A stretch of DNA of 64,000 nt from Tubiluchus corallicola. Lineage: Eukaryota > Priapulida > Priapulimorpha > Priapulimorphida > Tubiluchidae. Location: positions 7,501 to 71,500 of the forward strand of contig JAQGDQ010000391.1 in NCBI GenBank assembly GCA_030141605.1, in the 5' to 3' direction. A model generated the notes under the pieces. The model worked only from the letters and a program-made list of their open reading frames with translations. It did no database searches and had not been told where the DNA came from. Made by a program: the position numbers and the translations under genes. Shown here piece by piece: positions 45,201-57,120 of the stretch (positions within the stretch are counted from its first letter, which is position 1; each line of letters begins with the position of its first letter).

Positions 45201-45805
45201 ATTGTTGCATCATTGTCCTGTTGTATTTAATTCGATTAACCGATAAGTGCTAATACAGAATCCCACAAGAACCAACACCATCTTGAAGTGGTAGCGCCCC
45301 CCGTAGACTACCCTTGCTGCGAAGCCACTATCTGGAGTTTGTGGGCAGATCCCTCTTTAAAGTAAAATTTTATGTAAACTTATTGCTCGGCCAAGGAATC
45401 TCCAGTGACTACCTTACATCTAGTCAGGCCTGCCCCATCTGCACTAGTCGTAACAATATGCAATTAAGTGAGAGTAAGATATGTTAGTATGGCTTACAAC
45501 TCATTCATTCCTATCAAAAAAATCAAAACAATTGCGTTCTAGAGCCCATATAACTTCTTTAATAAATTTACAGTCCGTATTTGTTCATCGCTAGCATTAC
45601 CTTTTACATCTAATGTACAAGAAAAAACTTTAGAAAGAAAAATTTCATTTGTGTAAAGAGTTTTGTACTCGTTACAAATAGCTAACAAGTTATAACCCAT
45701 TATAGAAGAGGCATGAAGTCGAGAACTATGTGCAAAGAAATTGGCTATATGATTTTCACTATATAAGCAACTATGGTAAAATTTAACAAATCGTTTTTGT
45801 TAAAT
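42245..45805. other. No recognised gene
   Basis: About 3.5 kb of AT-rich sequence. An (AT)n run of about 11 units lies at 43918-43939. A 73-codon minus-strand frame (44267-44488) shows no domain I recognise. No transposon ends seen. Confidence 0.4.
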
Positions 45806-45807
45806 GT

Positions 45808-46548
45808 TATTGATTGATTGATTGATTGAATATCTTTATTGACATAAACATATGATAATAACAATGTAATAATTCATGTGTTAATTAATACTGTAAAATG
45901 TTATTAAAGCTGTTTCCAGCCCACTTGGGCTTACAAGTCAATTTCATGAAAATTTATCACATAATAACTGTGCAGTTCATTTACATAGAATATCAAATAA
46001 AAAAATATATATAATATGGAATTTTAACATATACCTGAATGGACAAGTCATGTATTAAATATATATCTTGCTTTGCCTCATTCTAAAAATCTTATAAGCA
46101 TATTTTGCAGTCCTAAGGACATTCTCTTCTGACATAATATATTTCCATTTATTTACATTATCTAATTGTTCCGGGTCCATGTTAATATCTTGGAAAAATT
46201 CTTCTCTCTCTAGTCTATAATGTGTACAAACAAACATAAAGTGAGATTCATCTTCTACATCTCCACAGCAACATATCTTACACAAACGTTCACCAACCTT
46301 AACATTTCTAAACCTACCATGCTCCAGTTCCAGGGGAAGAGTACCACTTCTTAGCTTTGCAAGCACAGACCTGTATTTTCCTTGCATATTAATATAAACA
46401 TATGGTTCTACTCCAAAGCTGTTCTTATACAATATATATGTTCTAAGTTTAGGGTAATCTGCATTTTTTGCTTTCCAATCAACACATTGTTTCTCATACA
46501 GCTGTGCCCATGCTCTGCTAAGAGGTACAGTATCCATATTAACAAAAC
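45808..46548 (-). mobile_element. 5'-truncated LINE with (AATC)n tail
   Basis: Contains the ORF2 C-terminal remnant at 46055-46537. On the minus strand it ends with AATAAA (45835-45840) followed five bases later by AATC repeats (45810-45829), a target-site-type microsatellite tail typical of CR1/L2-like elements. The 5' end abuts an (ATT)n run near 46550. Confidence 0.75.
46055..46537 (-). pseudogene. LINE ORF2 C-terminus with Cys/His motif
   Basis: 160 codons, uninterrupted. The centre contains GERLCKICCCGDVEDESHF followed by MFVCTHYRLEREEFF, the C-x2-C..H-x4-C arrangement found after the reverse transcriptase in many animal non-LTR retrotransposons (known pattern: R.C..C....ED..HF...C..Y...R). 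The segment before it (KYRSVLAKLRSGTLPLELE) also matches the usual ..L.RLR.G..PL..E pattern. RT and endonuclease are absent. Because the frame is intact, this may be a fairly recent copy. Confidence 0.82.
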
Positions 46549-46549
46549 C

Positions 46550-47851
46550 TATTATTATTATTATATGTGCCTATGAAAGACGTATCGATGATACGCTAAG
46601 ATTAATCATACGCAAGATGAATACACGACATAGTAAGCAAATGAGGCTTGAGTAAAGAACGTGAAAACAACAAAGCCAGAAACTGATTAACCAAAATTAA
46701 TTTTGATTCAGAAAGCAATGTGGAATTTACCGTTAATCAGATCTCAGGGTTTTAGACAGAGTATTAATAAGATCAAGGTTTCATTTAAATATTCAGCATC
46801 TGGTATTCATATTCCGTAGACGTTTTTAATCTACGAAAACTGATGGGGAAAACGAATTCTTAAAATGAAAATAATAGTCAGTATGTATCCGTGAATAATG
46901 TTCACAACTTCAGCAATCATTTAAACTTGTTATTTTAAAATTTTAGATCCTTTCTCCTAGTGACTTTGATTTACAAAATATTTGAAACTCTTTTTGATAA
47001 ACAACTTCATTTAGAGATTAAAGATCAAGAATTATTTTGAACTGGTCCTTGTAGATGCTCGCGTTTATAGTGTCGTTCATGTCTTGTGCAAAGGTTTCTC
47101 TTATTACCACCCACAAGCTTGGTCAGACAGTGAACTGAGTTGAAGTAACATAAATTTATTTTTTCTGTCATTTGGCTTTGTATCACACGATCTAAAAGTT
47201 TAGTTAGTATTTGTCCTGTTCGCTTCTCACAATGTTTATCATTGGAATTTTTTACTGTATTTTTATTTAGGTAGATTGTGGCATAATATGTCCTTAACTG
47301 GTCGAAACGTTGCAGATGTTTGTGTCTGAATAAAAGTCTTATCTTTGCTTAAGTGGGTGCTGGGTACTATTTTAATTTACGAAAAGGTTATTTAAACAAT
47401 AATTATGGCCCACGATCAATAAATTGAATGAAATTGAGCTTGCTACAGTTAATATAACATTTAGCTTTATGACAAGACGTTTCAAAACACAAAGAACTTA
47501 GCTATCAACTTTTAGGAGTTATAAACATATTTCCTACCTTTTTACCAGGTGAATTATCTTTTCTATTTTGAAAACGTTCATTATTTTCATTAATTAGTTT
47601 ACCTGTTGATGACCAGACTCACTACACCTGTAATTAGCTAAGTAATACCGGTGTAATTGATGCTAAATCAACTTCGCCGAATATCATAACAGATTATCCC
47701 TCTTGTCGTAACAGAAATGTTATTGTGTTAGCCGGTTTTCTCTGCAAACTGGTCTGGTTTTGCCGCTTATCCAATATTTTCACTTGCGTGCAGTTTGTTA
47801 ACCTCCACCTCCAAACTATGCCAATGCCTCCTCCATGATTCGTGAATGTCT
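46550..47851. other. No recognised gene
   Basis: AT-rich. A CTGGTCGAAACGTTGCAG motif near 47296 followed by AATAAAA resembles tails of Penelope-like elements, but the rest of such an element is not visible. Confidence 0.35.
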
Positions 47852-47859
47852 GAGCGGGT

Positions 47860-48269
47860 CAGGGACGGCTGTACCACTAGACAAACTAGGCAGTTGTCTT
47901 GAACACGAAATTCTAGGTGTAATTCTTTAATTTTCAAGTTGGGTAAATAGTATCAGTGCATATTTCACAGTAAGTGTTTAAGTGAATTTCTTGCTTCATT
48001 TTCATGCCAGAACGTATTATTCGTCGACTCTAAAACGTAGCTGTCCTCCCTCAACAAAGTACTCGCTTATTTTGGCTTCCTAAGATCTCAGACAGACACA
48101 TGCTCCGTGATTTTGCCTATAGTTTAGAAAATCAGAGCTAAGTAGCCGTTTGTAGCAACAGATCCTTCAAGTTGCCCCGGCGTGATAGAGACTCTGGGTG
48201 AAGGGGTTGAGGAGGGGGCGTTAAAAGTACTATTACAAGGGGGTGTCAAGCTACCTAGAGCCGCCCCAG
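47860..48269. mobile_element. Probable decayed hAT-like element
   Basis: The left end is CAGGGACGGCTGTACCACTA. The right end, TAGAGCCGCCCCAG, is inverse to it over the outer GGGRCGGCT with a changed last base. The flanking octamers GAGCGGGT and TAGCGGAT agree at 6 of 8. The interior is a G-rich, non-coding 410 bases. The CAGGGGCGGCT terminus is common in hAT MITEs. Confidence 0.45.
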
Positions 48270-48494
48270 TAGCGGATTAAGACAAACACGCAAACTCTAT
48301 AAGCACTTATGCTGCACCAAAGTTGAAATTTTGATGATGGGTTCCTATTGTCAGAGTGACATTAATATGGCAGCTTGGAGGAATGCGTGCCTATCGTTCT
48401 ACTGGGCTGCGCATTTCTAGATTTTACCTGTCAGACTTGGAGGGTTAACTGCCTTGTTTGTATTTTCTGTATGAGTAGTGTTGTTAGTGTACAG

Positions 48495-48906
48495 TAGGGG
48501 TGAGCATTCTCTACCAGAAAGCGAATTCGAATCGAACCGAATTTGTGACTTTCGAATTCGAATCGAATCGAACTTCAGTGTTTCGAATTCGAACCGAATT
48601 CGAATTGAGATTGAACGATTTTCGAACAAGTTTTCGAACCACCAGTAAAAATTAATCTTACAAAGATCATGCGTATCACTAGATTTTGTTCTGCAATAAA
48701 ACGACTAGTAATTTCTTTAAAATTGTGCACAGAAATCACAGCTAAATTATGCTAATTGCATGTTGCTTCAATCGTTTTAGTGATCGGGAACATATGCGAT
48801 TGAAGTGCCGAATTATTCGAATCTATAGTTTTGGATTCGAATCGAGTTCGAACTAAAAAACGCGTTCGAGTCGAATTCGAACGTTCGCATTCGATGCTCA
48901 CCCCTA
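48495..48906. mobile_element. hAT-type MITE with perfect 8-bp TSD
   Basis: The terminal inverted repeat TAGGGGTGAGCAT (left, 48495) has its exact inverse ATGCTCACCCCTA (right, ending 48906). They are flanked by identical octamers GTGTACAG (48487-48494 and 48907-48914). The subterminal regions are packed with TTCGAATTCGAA-type words on both sides, probably transposase-binding repeats. 412 bases, non-coding. The perfect duplication suggests a comparatively young insertion. Confidence 0.9.
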
Positions 48907-48914
48907 GTGTACAG

Positions 48915-49227
48915 TAGATCTCCGAAGATTGTTTAAATTCCGTATTAGAAGAATGACGAGATTGTGTATTACATGCCGAACTATAGGAACTTTCTCTTTA
49001 AAGACATAACCCGGAAGAGGAGATTCAAAATCGCACCCCCCGATGCTACCGATTATGGATGTATTTCAAACGCTGCGTGGCTAAGCACAATCAAAACGTT
49101 TGCTTGCAGACACATGAAGTATTATACTCCCTATGAACTGACACAATATTGAAGATTGTGAACAATGAAATATAGAACAGAAAACTACAGAGGGTATTTC
49201 GCGCTGACAGTGTTTTTCACTATCTAT
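48915..49227. other. No recognised feature
   Basis: A 62-codon plus-strand frame (48964-49152) is present, with no domain or splice context I can defend. Confidence 0.35.
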
Positions 49228-49970
49228 AGAATAGTTTTGAAATAGAAATAGAAAATGGAAAGCACAAATCACTCAATATGTTGGGTTTATTTTACTGTTA
49301 TCATTTAAACTTAGAAGAAGATAACAAAGAAATTTACAAGAAACTTTCTATAAATAATGGATCTAATAATTCTAATATTTCTAATAGTTTTGAAATTGAA
49401 ATAGAAAATGGAAAGCACAAGTCACTCAATGTGTTGGGTTTATTTTACTGTTATCATTTAAACTTAAAAGAAGATAACAAAGAAATTTACAAGAAACTTT
49501 CTATAAATCATAATTCTAAAACGTCTAAATTTTCAGGCGTGGTGGTTGCCGTCATTCGTTTAAAGATTATGACGTAACTGGAGGACTTCGTGACTTTTCG
49601 TAATCGCATCGTGGCTTTCCGTTAGTGCGGGCTGCTTAAATTAATTTAAACTGCTGCAGCTTGGCCAATATTCATGCAAAAATCTTACATAAACGGCTAT
49701 TTAATGTTTTTGTAAAAACTTAGATGCGTTTACACGTATCTAAGATAAACTTTTGACGAGATACGAGGAACTTTGACAGGGTGTTACTTTTCTTCAGGAC
49801 GAATGACGTCGTTGGTGGAAGAATGGGCATTGAAAATGGGAGTGCCCAAGCAGTGATCGCGACTTTAAAGTGATGTTGTCAATTACACGAAGCGCCTAGT
49901 GCAGTTTTATTGCTAAATCCTTCTAACATTTTTCACAAACATAAAAATATGCTTAACTTCCCAAAAGGCT
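49228..49970 (+). mobile_element. Dispersed repeat family D, copy 2, with 150-bp tandem duplication
   Basis: From about 49370 this is colinear with 4853-5370. The first part is duplicated in tandem: 49228-49375 and 49382-49515 share TGAAATAGAAAATGGAAAGC-type sequence, GTTGGGTTTATTTTACTGTT and GAAATTTACAAGAAACTTTC. Copy 1 has only one unit. The right half carries TTATGACGTAACTGG and GAATGACGTCGTTGG as in copy 1. Confidence 0.75.
49230..49577 (+). pseudogene. Tandem Sel1/TPR-like peptide repeat inside family D
   Basis: An open frame running through both tandem units (ATG at 49278; in-frame codons extend to about 49230, where a TAG precedes). Each unit encodes FEIEIENGKHKSLNVLGLFY followed by CYHLNLKEDNKEIYKKLSIN. 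The spacing of Leu-Gly, Tyr and the later KEI/YKKL resembles one Sel1/TPR helix pair (inference; consensus A..LG..Y). It ends in unrelated sequence at the conserved CAGGCGTGG junction. No start context or splice partner is established, so it may be a gene fragment captured by a repeat. Confidence 0.4.
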
Positions 49971-52835
49971 TGGCCTCTTCTTGAAAGCCACTGAAAAGAC
50001 GTTTAGCAACACAAGAACACGATAAGAAAAATATTGCCCCCAAAGCCCCTCTCAACTCAGAAAGAAGTCTATAAAATAATAAATGGTAATATTTACCATA
50101 AGCGTAATTCAGTAACACACAATAAATAATAGATTAGACGACCTTCACGCCAAATCATGTTCCATAATAGATTTCCACGTGTGAGGTAATTGGTCATTGA
50201 TATGCAAATACAATTTGTTTATGTAAACGAAAGGAAAAAGAAATTAATGAATAATATTGTAATCAATTACACCCAAGGCTGGACATGGTCGTAAACGCAT
50301 TAGAGGAGTAGCACCCTCAAGGAAAATTTGAAACATGCATCGTATAATTTTATAATACGTCACGAAAAATGCAATGGAATTCATAAAGCCATTATATCAA
50401 TCTAATGGTAGCGAATTTTATATTCCCTTGTAAACTACCAATCCTAGTACCTATTTAGTAACTAGTAATTTATTTATCTGGAAAACACTTACACAATTTA
50501 TGGAAACAGTAAAAAATATACAGTTAGTATGAATGATTATTTGATTATGATATGACAACATGCATATATCATTGATTTCAAGAACCAGAAGTAGAAATGT
50601 GTTAGTTGCTTGTAAGCATGTCCAAATAACTGAACAGAAAGAACAAAAAAACGAATGTTTCAGGCAGTGCAAAAGAAAAAAAAGATTTGCAAAACAAGCG
50701 TAGAAATGACGGACAAAGGAATGTTCAAAAGGATAGGAAGAGTGGCTTGTGATGATTGAGCTCAATAAGGTCAGAAAGCGCTCTATATTTTACGCTTAAG
50801 TCTATGTTTTACTAAAAAATACACAAGGTAATGACTGGTGTGTCACACAAGAACAACACGTAGTTATGGAGATTAATAGCAAATAGATATTGTTTAGATG
50901 ACATAGATAAGTACCAAACTACCAATCCTAGTATCCTCTACTAGACAGGACGCAGCCTGTAAGTAATTGTTTTTGAGGGTGTCAATGTTTTTTGACTGAT
51001 GTCTCTAAAATAAGCCAATAGAGGGCCACTTCGTACCTTGCATATTTTGCGAGTCAATTGACACATTTTGAATAATTATGCATAAATTCTAAGGATACCC
51101 ATAATTTTGTACAATTTCCATTGTCATTTGTATAAGATTAATAGCTATATTTGGTTCCATGGTTCGACTGGTATAAATTTCATTGTAAATAAATTTGGTT
51201 ACTCTAGCCCTATATCTACCAAATATTCGCAGGATATAGCAAAATATTTACTTGTTGTAATTGTGGCTATATAGACTAGTATCGAAATTGCAAATATATT
51301 GAGAAAATCAGCAAAATACAAAGTTTCCAGGTGATGTTTTGAGAACATATATTAAGTGAAGTTAAGTCAAAGAGAAAGATTTCCAAAACGAACTAATCAA
51401 AAAAACTTTGACATCCTCCTTTAACGAATTACTTATAAGATTTGCCTAGGAATTGATCTAGAAAACTTTAAGTAATTACTACTAAGATCTTTTCTAACTA
51501 TCAGTCGGGTAATTAGCAAGTCACAATCTGTAACTTTTTCTTGTGTATGAATCTTTGTGTTGAAATTTTAGTAAGTTCAGTGCACCTTGCCCAGCACAAT
51601 TGATCTTTATGGCATTGCATGCGATGCATTATAATAGAGGATATCATTACTTATCAGGTTCATGTAAGTACTTCGCTGTTCTGAAGATGAATTTTCCCAA
51701 AGCTTAATCTAGCTGAAAATTTAACCAATTTTAGTATCTCATCAAACCTCCAAAGTAGGAAAAGTTGTAAAAAGATTGGAGAAAAAAGTTATTTTCACCA
51801 CATCTCACCCTACTGTATAGGTATGTCTTTCAAATTACAACTCGAACAATAAAGAACCGATAAAAATATTACAGTTTTTATGATTAGTATTTCATTCCTT
51901 AGAGGCGTTTCGAATGTAGCTTGCTGAAATGTACTACCGGTGGATAGGAACATTGTAAAAGGATCAAAAATAGGAGTAATCGTAGTAATATATATAGTAT
52001 CGTATCTACTGTGTACAACGTAATTACAGACATAGTAGTGTTCCTCGTGTATATTGCCATAAGATAAGATAAAGATACGTTCCTGAAGACCAAGTCTTAG
52101 GACAGAGTTTTTCTTTTTTTACATAAAACAAAGATGACACGAACAGGATAAGACGACCTTGGTGTTTAAACCTCAAGGTCAGAAAGCAAAACATCGAAGT
52201 TACGCCAGTTCTTTAGCAACAACACCGAATCTCGGGTCACTCCAAAAGCGGGAAAGTCCAAAACTGAGAGGGATCTGGTTTAATGGTGTTTAGTGGACAA
52301 AAAAAAGCAAACGCTTGACATTTGGAAAATTGCCAAAATTTGATATTCCTACAATCCGTAAGAATAGAGTAAATGAGAAACGAGGTGCCAACGTATCAGG
52401 AAAAAATTGATTAATTCCTGTGAAATGAGGCCTAGTAGAGGAGCTGGGATTTGTTTGTTTCAACATGACAGAAACAGACCTGCCAACCATTTCGTCTAAT
52501 AATGAGTGTGATACGTAGAAAACCCGGAGGCAGGGGTCGTGGTGGGGTCAAATTATGCTCCAGTAGAATATCCAAATTAAACTATCAAAAAAGTGAGGCA
52601 GGAATTTAAAAAAATAAAGTAATATTTAGTACTGCTGAGCTCCTCTTGGTATTATGGCAGTTCACTATGTTTGTATATAAATATGTTCTATTAATTTATA
52701 TATAAATATAAATAAATTTAAATATGTATATATATATATAATGCGCGATAGTTTATTATAATCGTGCTCTCTAGAAAAACTTTTCATTAGCTTCGTCCGG
52801 ATGATAGTCATCGCCAATTTAATCATTTCGACACA
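49971..52835. other. No recognised gene
   Basis: About 2.9 kb of AT-rich sequence. AAACTACCAATCCTAGTA occurs twice (about 50432 and 50914), enclosing 480 bases. A short (AT)n run lies near 52727. No domain in any frame. Confidence 0.4.
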
Positions 52836-52839
52836 CCTT

Positions 52840-52935
52840 TAGCTTGCTTGCCTCTCACTTAAAAGGAGCGGGTTCAATTCTGGACAGAAGTCGAATCGTA
52901 CAAAAGCCTAAAAAGCGGTATCGCTCAATCTTTGT
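52840..52935 (+). mobile_element. tRNA-like SINE head remnant
   Basis: A-box-like TAGCTTGCTTG (about 52840) and B-box-like GGTTCAATTCT (52872-52882) lie in the spacing expected of a pol III promoter. The sequence after the B box (GACAGAAGTCGAATCG) resembles that after the B box at 2886 on the opposite strand. Degenerate, with no tRNA cloverleaf acceptor stem. Confidence 0.35.
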
Positions 52936-53074
52936 CGCCGTAACACGTCAAATACAGCTACAAGAGTGAATGGACACTTCTGGCTTTCATAGACCACGTC
53001 ATCATCAAAGAAATAGCTATTTAACGTGGGCCGGCTGGTCAATCATTTTGTAGTGAAGATACTACCACCGGGTT

Positions 53075-53335
53075 CATTAAAGTACGGTAAAATGAATAAG
53101 GCCTCAGAAAATTATAGAAAAATGAATAAGGCTTCACTAAATTATGGTGAAATTAATCAGGCTTCACTAAAGTGTGGTAAAATGAATAAGGGCTCACCAA
53201 AGTATGGTATAAACGAATACGGCTTCACTGAAGCATGGTAAAGATGAATAAGACTTCTCTAAAGTATGATAAAAATAAATAAAAGCTTCGCCAAGTATAA
53301 ATAAATAGTATGATAAAGTATGGTAAAAATAAATA
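53075..53335. repeat. 30/31-bp minisatellite, seven to eight units
   Basis: The unit contains AAGTATGGTAAAATGAATAA then GGCTTCACTA. The first four units are exactly 30 bases and keep a plus-strand frame open with a 10-residue repeat (YGKMNKASLN). Later units are 31 bases and the frame closes at 53241. I read this as a minisatellite; coding use is not supported. Confidence 0.85.
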
Positions 53336-53339
53336 TTTT

Positions 53340-54345
53340 CAATTTATAAACAATTTAAAAATAAATGAAACAAAATCAAATATAACGATAACAAAACGCA
53401 AACATTACCTTTTCAATACAGCTTCAGATAAATAAATGCTTTACTGTAACACTGGAAAGCATTGAGATGTTTCATTCTACACACTTTCTTGTTTTATCAA
53501 CTTTATCACTCAAACACACGATGCTAATAGTAATATACTAATAATGCTCGTAATGCACGGCAAAAAAAGTCAAGTGCCACTCTAAAGGCGCTGGACATTT
53601 CATTAATACGCATTCTCAAACAAGCATTTTTCCTCGTAAAAGTTAACTATCATAATAACTATTAATTTAATTAAAATTCATAAATTGAAATCACTAATAA
53701 GGAAAAACAGATTAAACTAGAAAAAAAAGCAATCCGAAACTTAGCTTCAGAATTTTACGATAACAGATTTTTTTCTGTGAATCGACTTACCTCAAGCGAT
53801 AAGCAAATGTTTACAGCATTTTCTACAGATAATCACAATCCATGGTTTGCACAAAAAGTTTTGTCACGATAAATTTCTGGTACGTAGCAGGTATCTGGCT
53901 GGAACATCGACTTTAGAACTGGTTTTGATAGTCGGTCGCGTAACTGGAGCTACTATGATGCCGCTGTTCGGTTCAGGTGAGGCGTTCCTTACTGAGGCTC
54001 GTGATGTCTGTAACCAACGAATATAATTACTTGAAAGGATAGTCCTTTCAGCTGTAAAATGCAAAATAAATAAAGATAGTTTCTGGCAGCCAGGACTCGA
54101 AGTTTTTAATTAAAGTAACTTCCCCACTAAACGTATGTACTGTTTTCCAAATTTCAACTAAAGCATCTCGTTAAAAAGCAACCTGTCAATTTAAACACAT
54201 TGACTGAAATCTTGGGCAGTTGTTTTCATTGCCTTTTCTCGGACAAAGATATTTAAGTCAAGCCTACATACGTATCAGTTCATTACAAGGCAATGTACTT
54301 ATCCATGACATAGCTCAAATGTTCCTACACTTTTAAATACACTTC
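53340..54345. other. No confident feature
   Basis: AT-rich apart from a GC-richer patch at 53864-54010, where a minus-strand frame follows an acceptor-like TTGGTTACAG. See rejected items. Confidence 0.35.
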
Positions 54346-54349
54346 CTCA

Positions 54350-54490
54350 GAACAAATTAACTACGCTTACATTGCATGTAATGTTACAATGTAAGAATTA
54401 TAACTCTAGATTACATTGCTGAACAAATTAATTGCTGTTACATTGCATGTAAGGTTACAATGCAAGAATTATAACTCTAGATTACATTGT
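54350..54490. repeat. 71-bp tandem duplication
   Basis: 54350-54420 and 54421-54490 share GAACAAATTAA, TTACATTGCATGTAA, GTTACAATG and AAGAATTATAACTCTAGATT. Two units only. Confidence 0.85.
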
Positions 54491-55793
54491 TGTAGGTATT
54501 CATAATTGTAACACTGTAGTAACTTTCGTTCTGAGTGTCACATTCATGCTGTTGTGAAATTGAGAAAGAGAGATACTACTTTCTCTGTCTGTGGGACAGT
54601 TGTTAATGTGCTTCAACCGGAAATAAACGGTCTATAGGTATATGGAGACCACTGCCATAGTGGTGTGTTGGTTATGAATTAAGTTGATGTCATTGCTCAT
54701 TCAGTAAATAAGTTCATCTCATGGATGCTGGTACGTAACGTATTACGGGCATTATGGACATTTGGTGACTAGGAGATTTGGTGACTAAACTGCCCGGACA
54801 CCGTATGGAAAGCTTCAATAATACAAACGAAGAGGAAATCTGGACAATGGACAATGCGACGCAGCTTTGAATAGCGTTTCCCCAAAGAAGTTGATTAAGG
54901 ATGTTCCTTTTAAGGATCACATGTGCTAAAATAAAAAAATCGTTATATCCCAAGGCTCGAGATATATTACTAACCGAACTCTGTACTTTACTAATTCCTC
55001 CTAATATTAGAATTTATAATCTGTGAACAAATGAACTCGTTTATCTGTCTTTTTCTTGGTAACCAACACAACTGTTAATATTCAATTTATTTAAGCTTCT
55101 ACAGAAATTCATATTTCTAACTAACCGCTTCTAATCATTGTATTGGTTTATATTGATTACATAGTAATATTAATGTTTTTCTCAACATTATGCTACTATG
55201 TACGTGTCTATACTGTTAGTAATCATACTGTAATGCTTCTACTGTTTGTCTATTGTCTGCATTCTACTAAGTGTGACGTTTCATTGACAAGAACAGTTAT
55301 CAGTTGTTAAAAACTGTCTGTTCAAGCAATATTGCAACATTTTTATTCAGAAAAAAACATGTTTAAACAAAAATAAAAAACTATGGAATGGAACGAACTC
55401 GAACAAATGTTGGCGAAAAAAGATCTTCTTACACCATCAAGAAAACTTTGTGCCACGAAGAATTAGCAAACTTTTTTGAATAACGTTGAATTAAGTATGT
55501 CAGTACCAGAAGAGCTCACTAAGCAGTGAAATGCTTATTTCCATACAAGGTTTATTCAATTTGCTCGAACTTACGATGCTACCAACGCACTAATGACGGT
55601 TGTGACGCAGGGCAAAAAACAGTTAAATCCAGTCAAAGGAGCGCATGAAATTTCATTAATACGCAGCCAACCAAACATTTTTTTCATGGTAAAAATTAAC
55701 GTAGCAAATAATTGTACATTTAAACAAAATTGTGAATAATTTATTAATAAAATCATAGATAACTGAATTAAAAATCAAAATCATTCAATCAGC
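54491..55793. other. No recognised feature
   Basis: AT-rich. A 79-codon minus-strand frame at 54714-54953 shows no domain. GTGACTAGGAGATTTGGTGA near 54765 is a short local duplication. Confidence 0.35.
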
Positions 55794-56108
55794 TCTCATG
55801 TTTTGTGTATTGAAAGAGGGAGTTTCGTTAAACCTAGAAAAATCCCGGCTGAGAATCGTATATTCCAAGAAATGAAGTGGAAGACGAATTACACTTTGTT
55901 GTAAAATGTCCATATTACAATGATCTTAGAGGAAAATTATATAACCTCTTGAATGTACTTATACCAGAAATTTCCTTTATGAGCGCTGCTGCTAAAGTTT
56001 TATTCCTGATGGAAAGTAATGATTTAGAAGTAATTAAGTATTAGAAGCAATAGAAGTATTAGAAGTAATTAAGCAACATATATTGATTATGTTGAAAAAG
56101 TGTTTTTA
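55794..56108 (+). pseudogene. LINE ORF2 C-terminal relic, frameshifted
   Basis: Too broken to appear as one frame. The first part reads HVLCIERGSFVKPRKIPAEN and R, the usual ..IE.GR..KIP.ENR stretch before the Cys/His motif. After a frame change near 55860 it continues NEVEDELHFVVKCPYYNDLR and a Leu-rich end to about 56043. The cysteine pair expected at the frame change has been lost. Near 56028-56072 a short duplication of TTAGAAGTAATTAAG-type sequence puts stops in frame, after which the likely last codons (IKQHILIMLKKCF) run to TAA at about 56107. It belongs to the same broad group as 46055-46537. Confidence 0.75.
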
Positions 56109-56454
56109 AGATACGATGAACAATATACTATGTAATGATCATATCAATGAAAATGAGGCCTAATGAATGACAATTCATTTTAAATACTAAACAATAAACT
56201 TTTCATTTAAATAACTAATATATAACTAACGGGAAGATTTAATAATATTTGCCTTATTAATGGTTGTCTTGTTTGTCTATAGTGTCATTATATTTCAAAA
56301 TTGAAATTCTATGTATGTCTTGCTTTGTTTGTCTTTTTAATACTAATAAACTTATCTAAATATCTAGGTAAAAAGAGAACTCATATTCATCACTGTTATT
56401 TTTATAATTTTTCTTATTTTTGTGACGAAAGCATCTTTTTTGAAATAGAAAAAC

Positions 56455-56565
56455 AACAGAAGCTGCAGCAAGACCACCATCACCAGCAGTAGCGACAACG
56501 ACAGTAACATCGACAACGGCAGCAGTTGCAGCAGCGACACCAAGAACGGTAACAGCAGCAGCATA
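56455..56565. repeat. CAG/CAA/ACC triplet-rich stretch
   Basis: A degenerate triplet-rich run with CAGCAG, CAACGACAG and GCAGCAGCAG words. Cryptic microsatellite with no supported gene. Confidence 0.6.
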
Positions 56566-57120
56566 GTGAAAAAACTGTCAGTTTGCAAAATGAGAATAAT
56601 TTTTTGCTTGTTTGGTGTGAACAGTATCAATGGTAAGAAAACATTTTCAATGTGAAATGGTGGCCTACATCTCAAGAGCTTTAGACATCAACCTTGATTG
56701 GTTTCAAGGAATTCACGCCACTTCAAACTCAGGCGTGACAAAGGTTTAGGCGTGTTACTGTGATGATCTAGTTTTTCTACGTCAAGCTGTTTTGTTTCTT
56801 TCTTGGAAAGTGTTATATTTTCTATGTTAATTCTCGTGTTATTCTTTCACAAAAATTTCATTGCAAACATCAAGACCAGCTTGAATCTTTTGTACGATTT
56901 AAATATTCCCTTCATTGAACTGCTACAGGCAGTGCAATTGTTATTCCAAGAGGTTGTCAAAGGAACTTTCGCCTTGATCTTTGTCCAGTATAAATACTAA
57001 GAACATTAAGCTTTGTTTACATTTTGCATAAAATTATAATTGTTATTTTCCGAAAAAGATTTGTGTTTAATATTTATAAGAAAAACATCTTCATGGCGTG
57101 GTTATCGCTATAATAAGTTA

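Noticed and set aside
47280-47345. Penelope-like element tail or hammerhead ribozyme (CTGGTCGAAACG then AATAAAA)
   Set aside because: The CTGATGA core is missing and no PLE coding remnant is nearby. Too short to support.
53864-54064. Minus-strand candidate terminal exon in a GC-richer patch after an acceptor-like TTGGTTACAG
   Set aside because: The frame (SSKVDVPARYLL region) has no domain I recognise, no partner exons and no phase support.
54714-54953. 79-codon minus-strand frame
   Set aside because: No domain, ordinary base composition, no splice signals supporting it.
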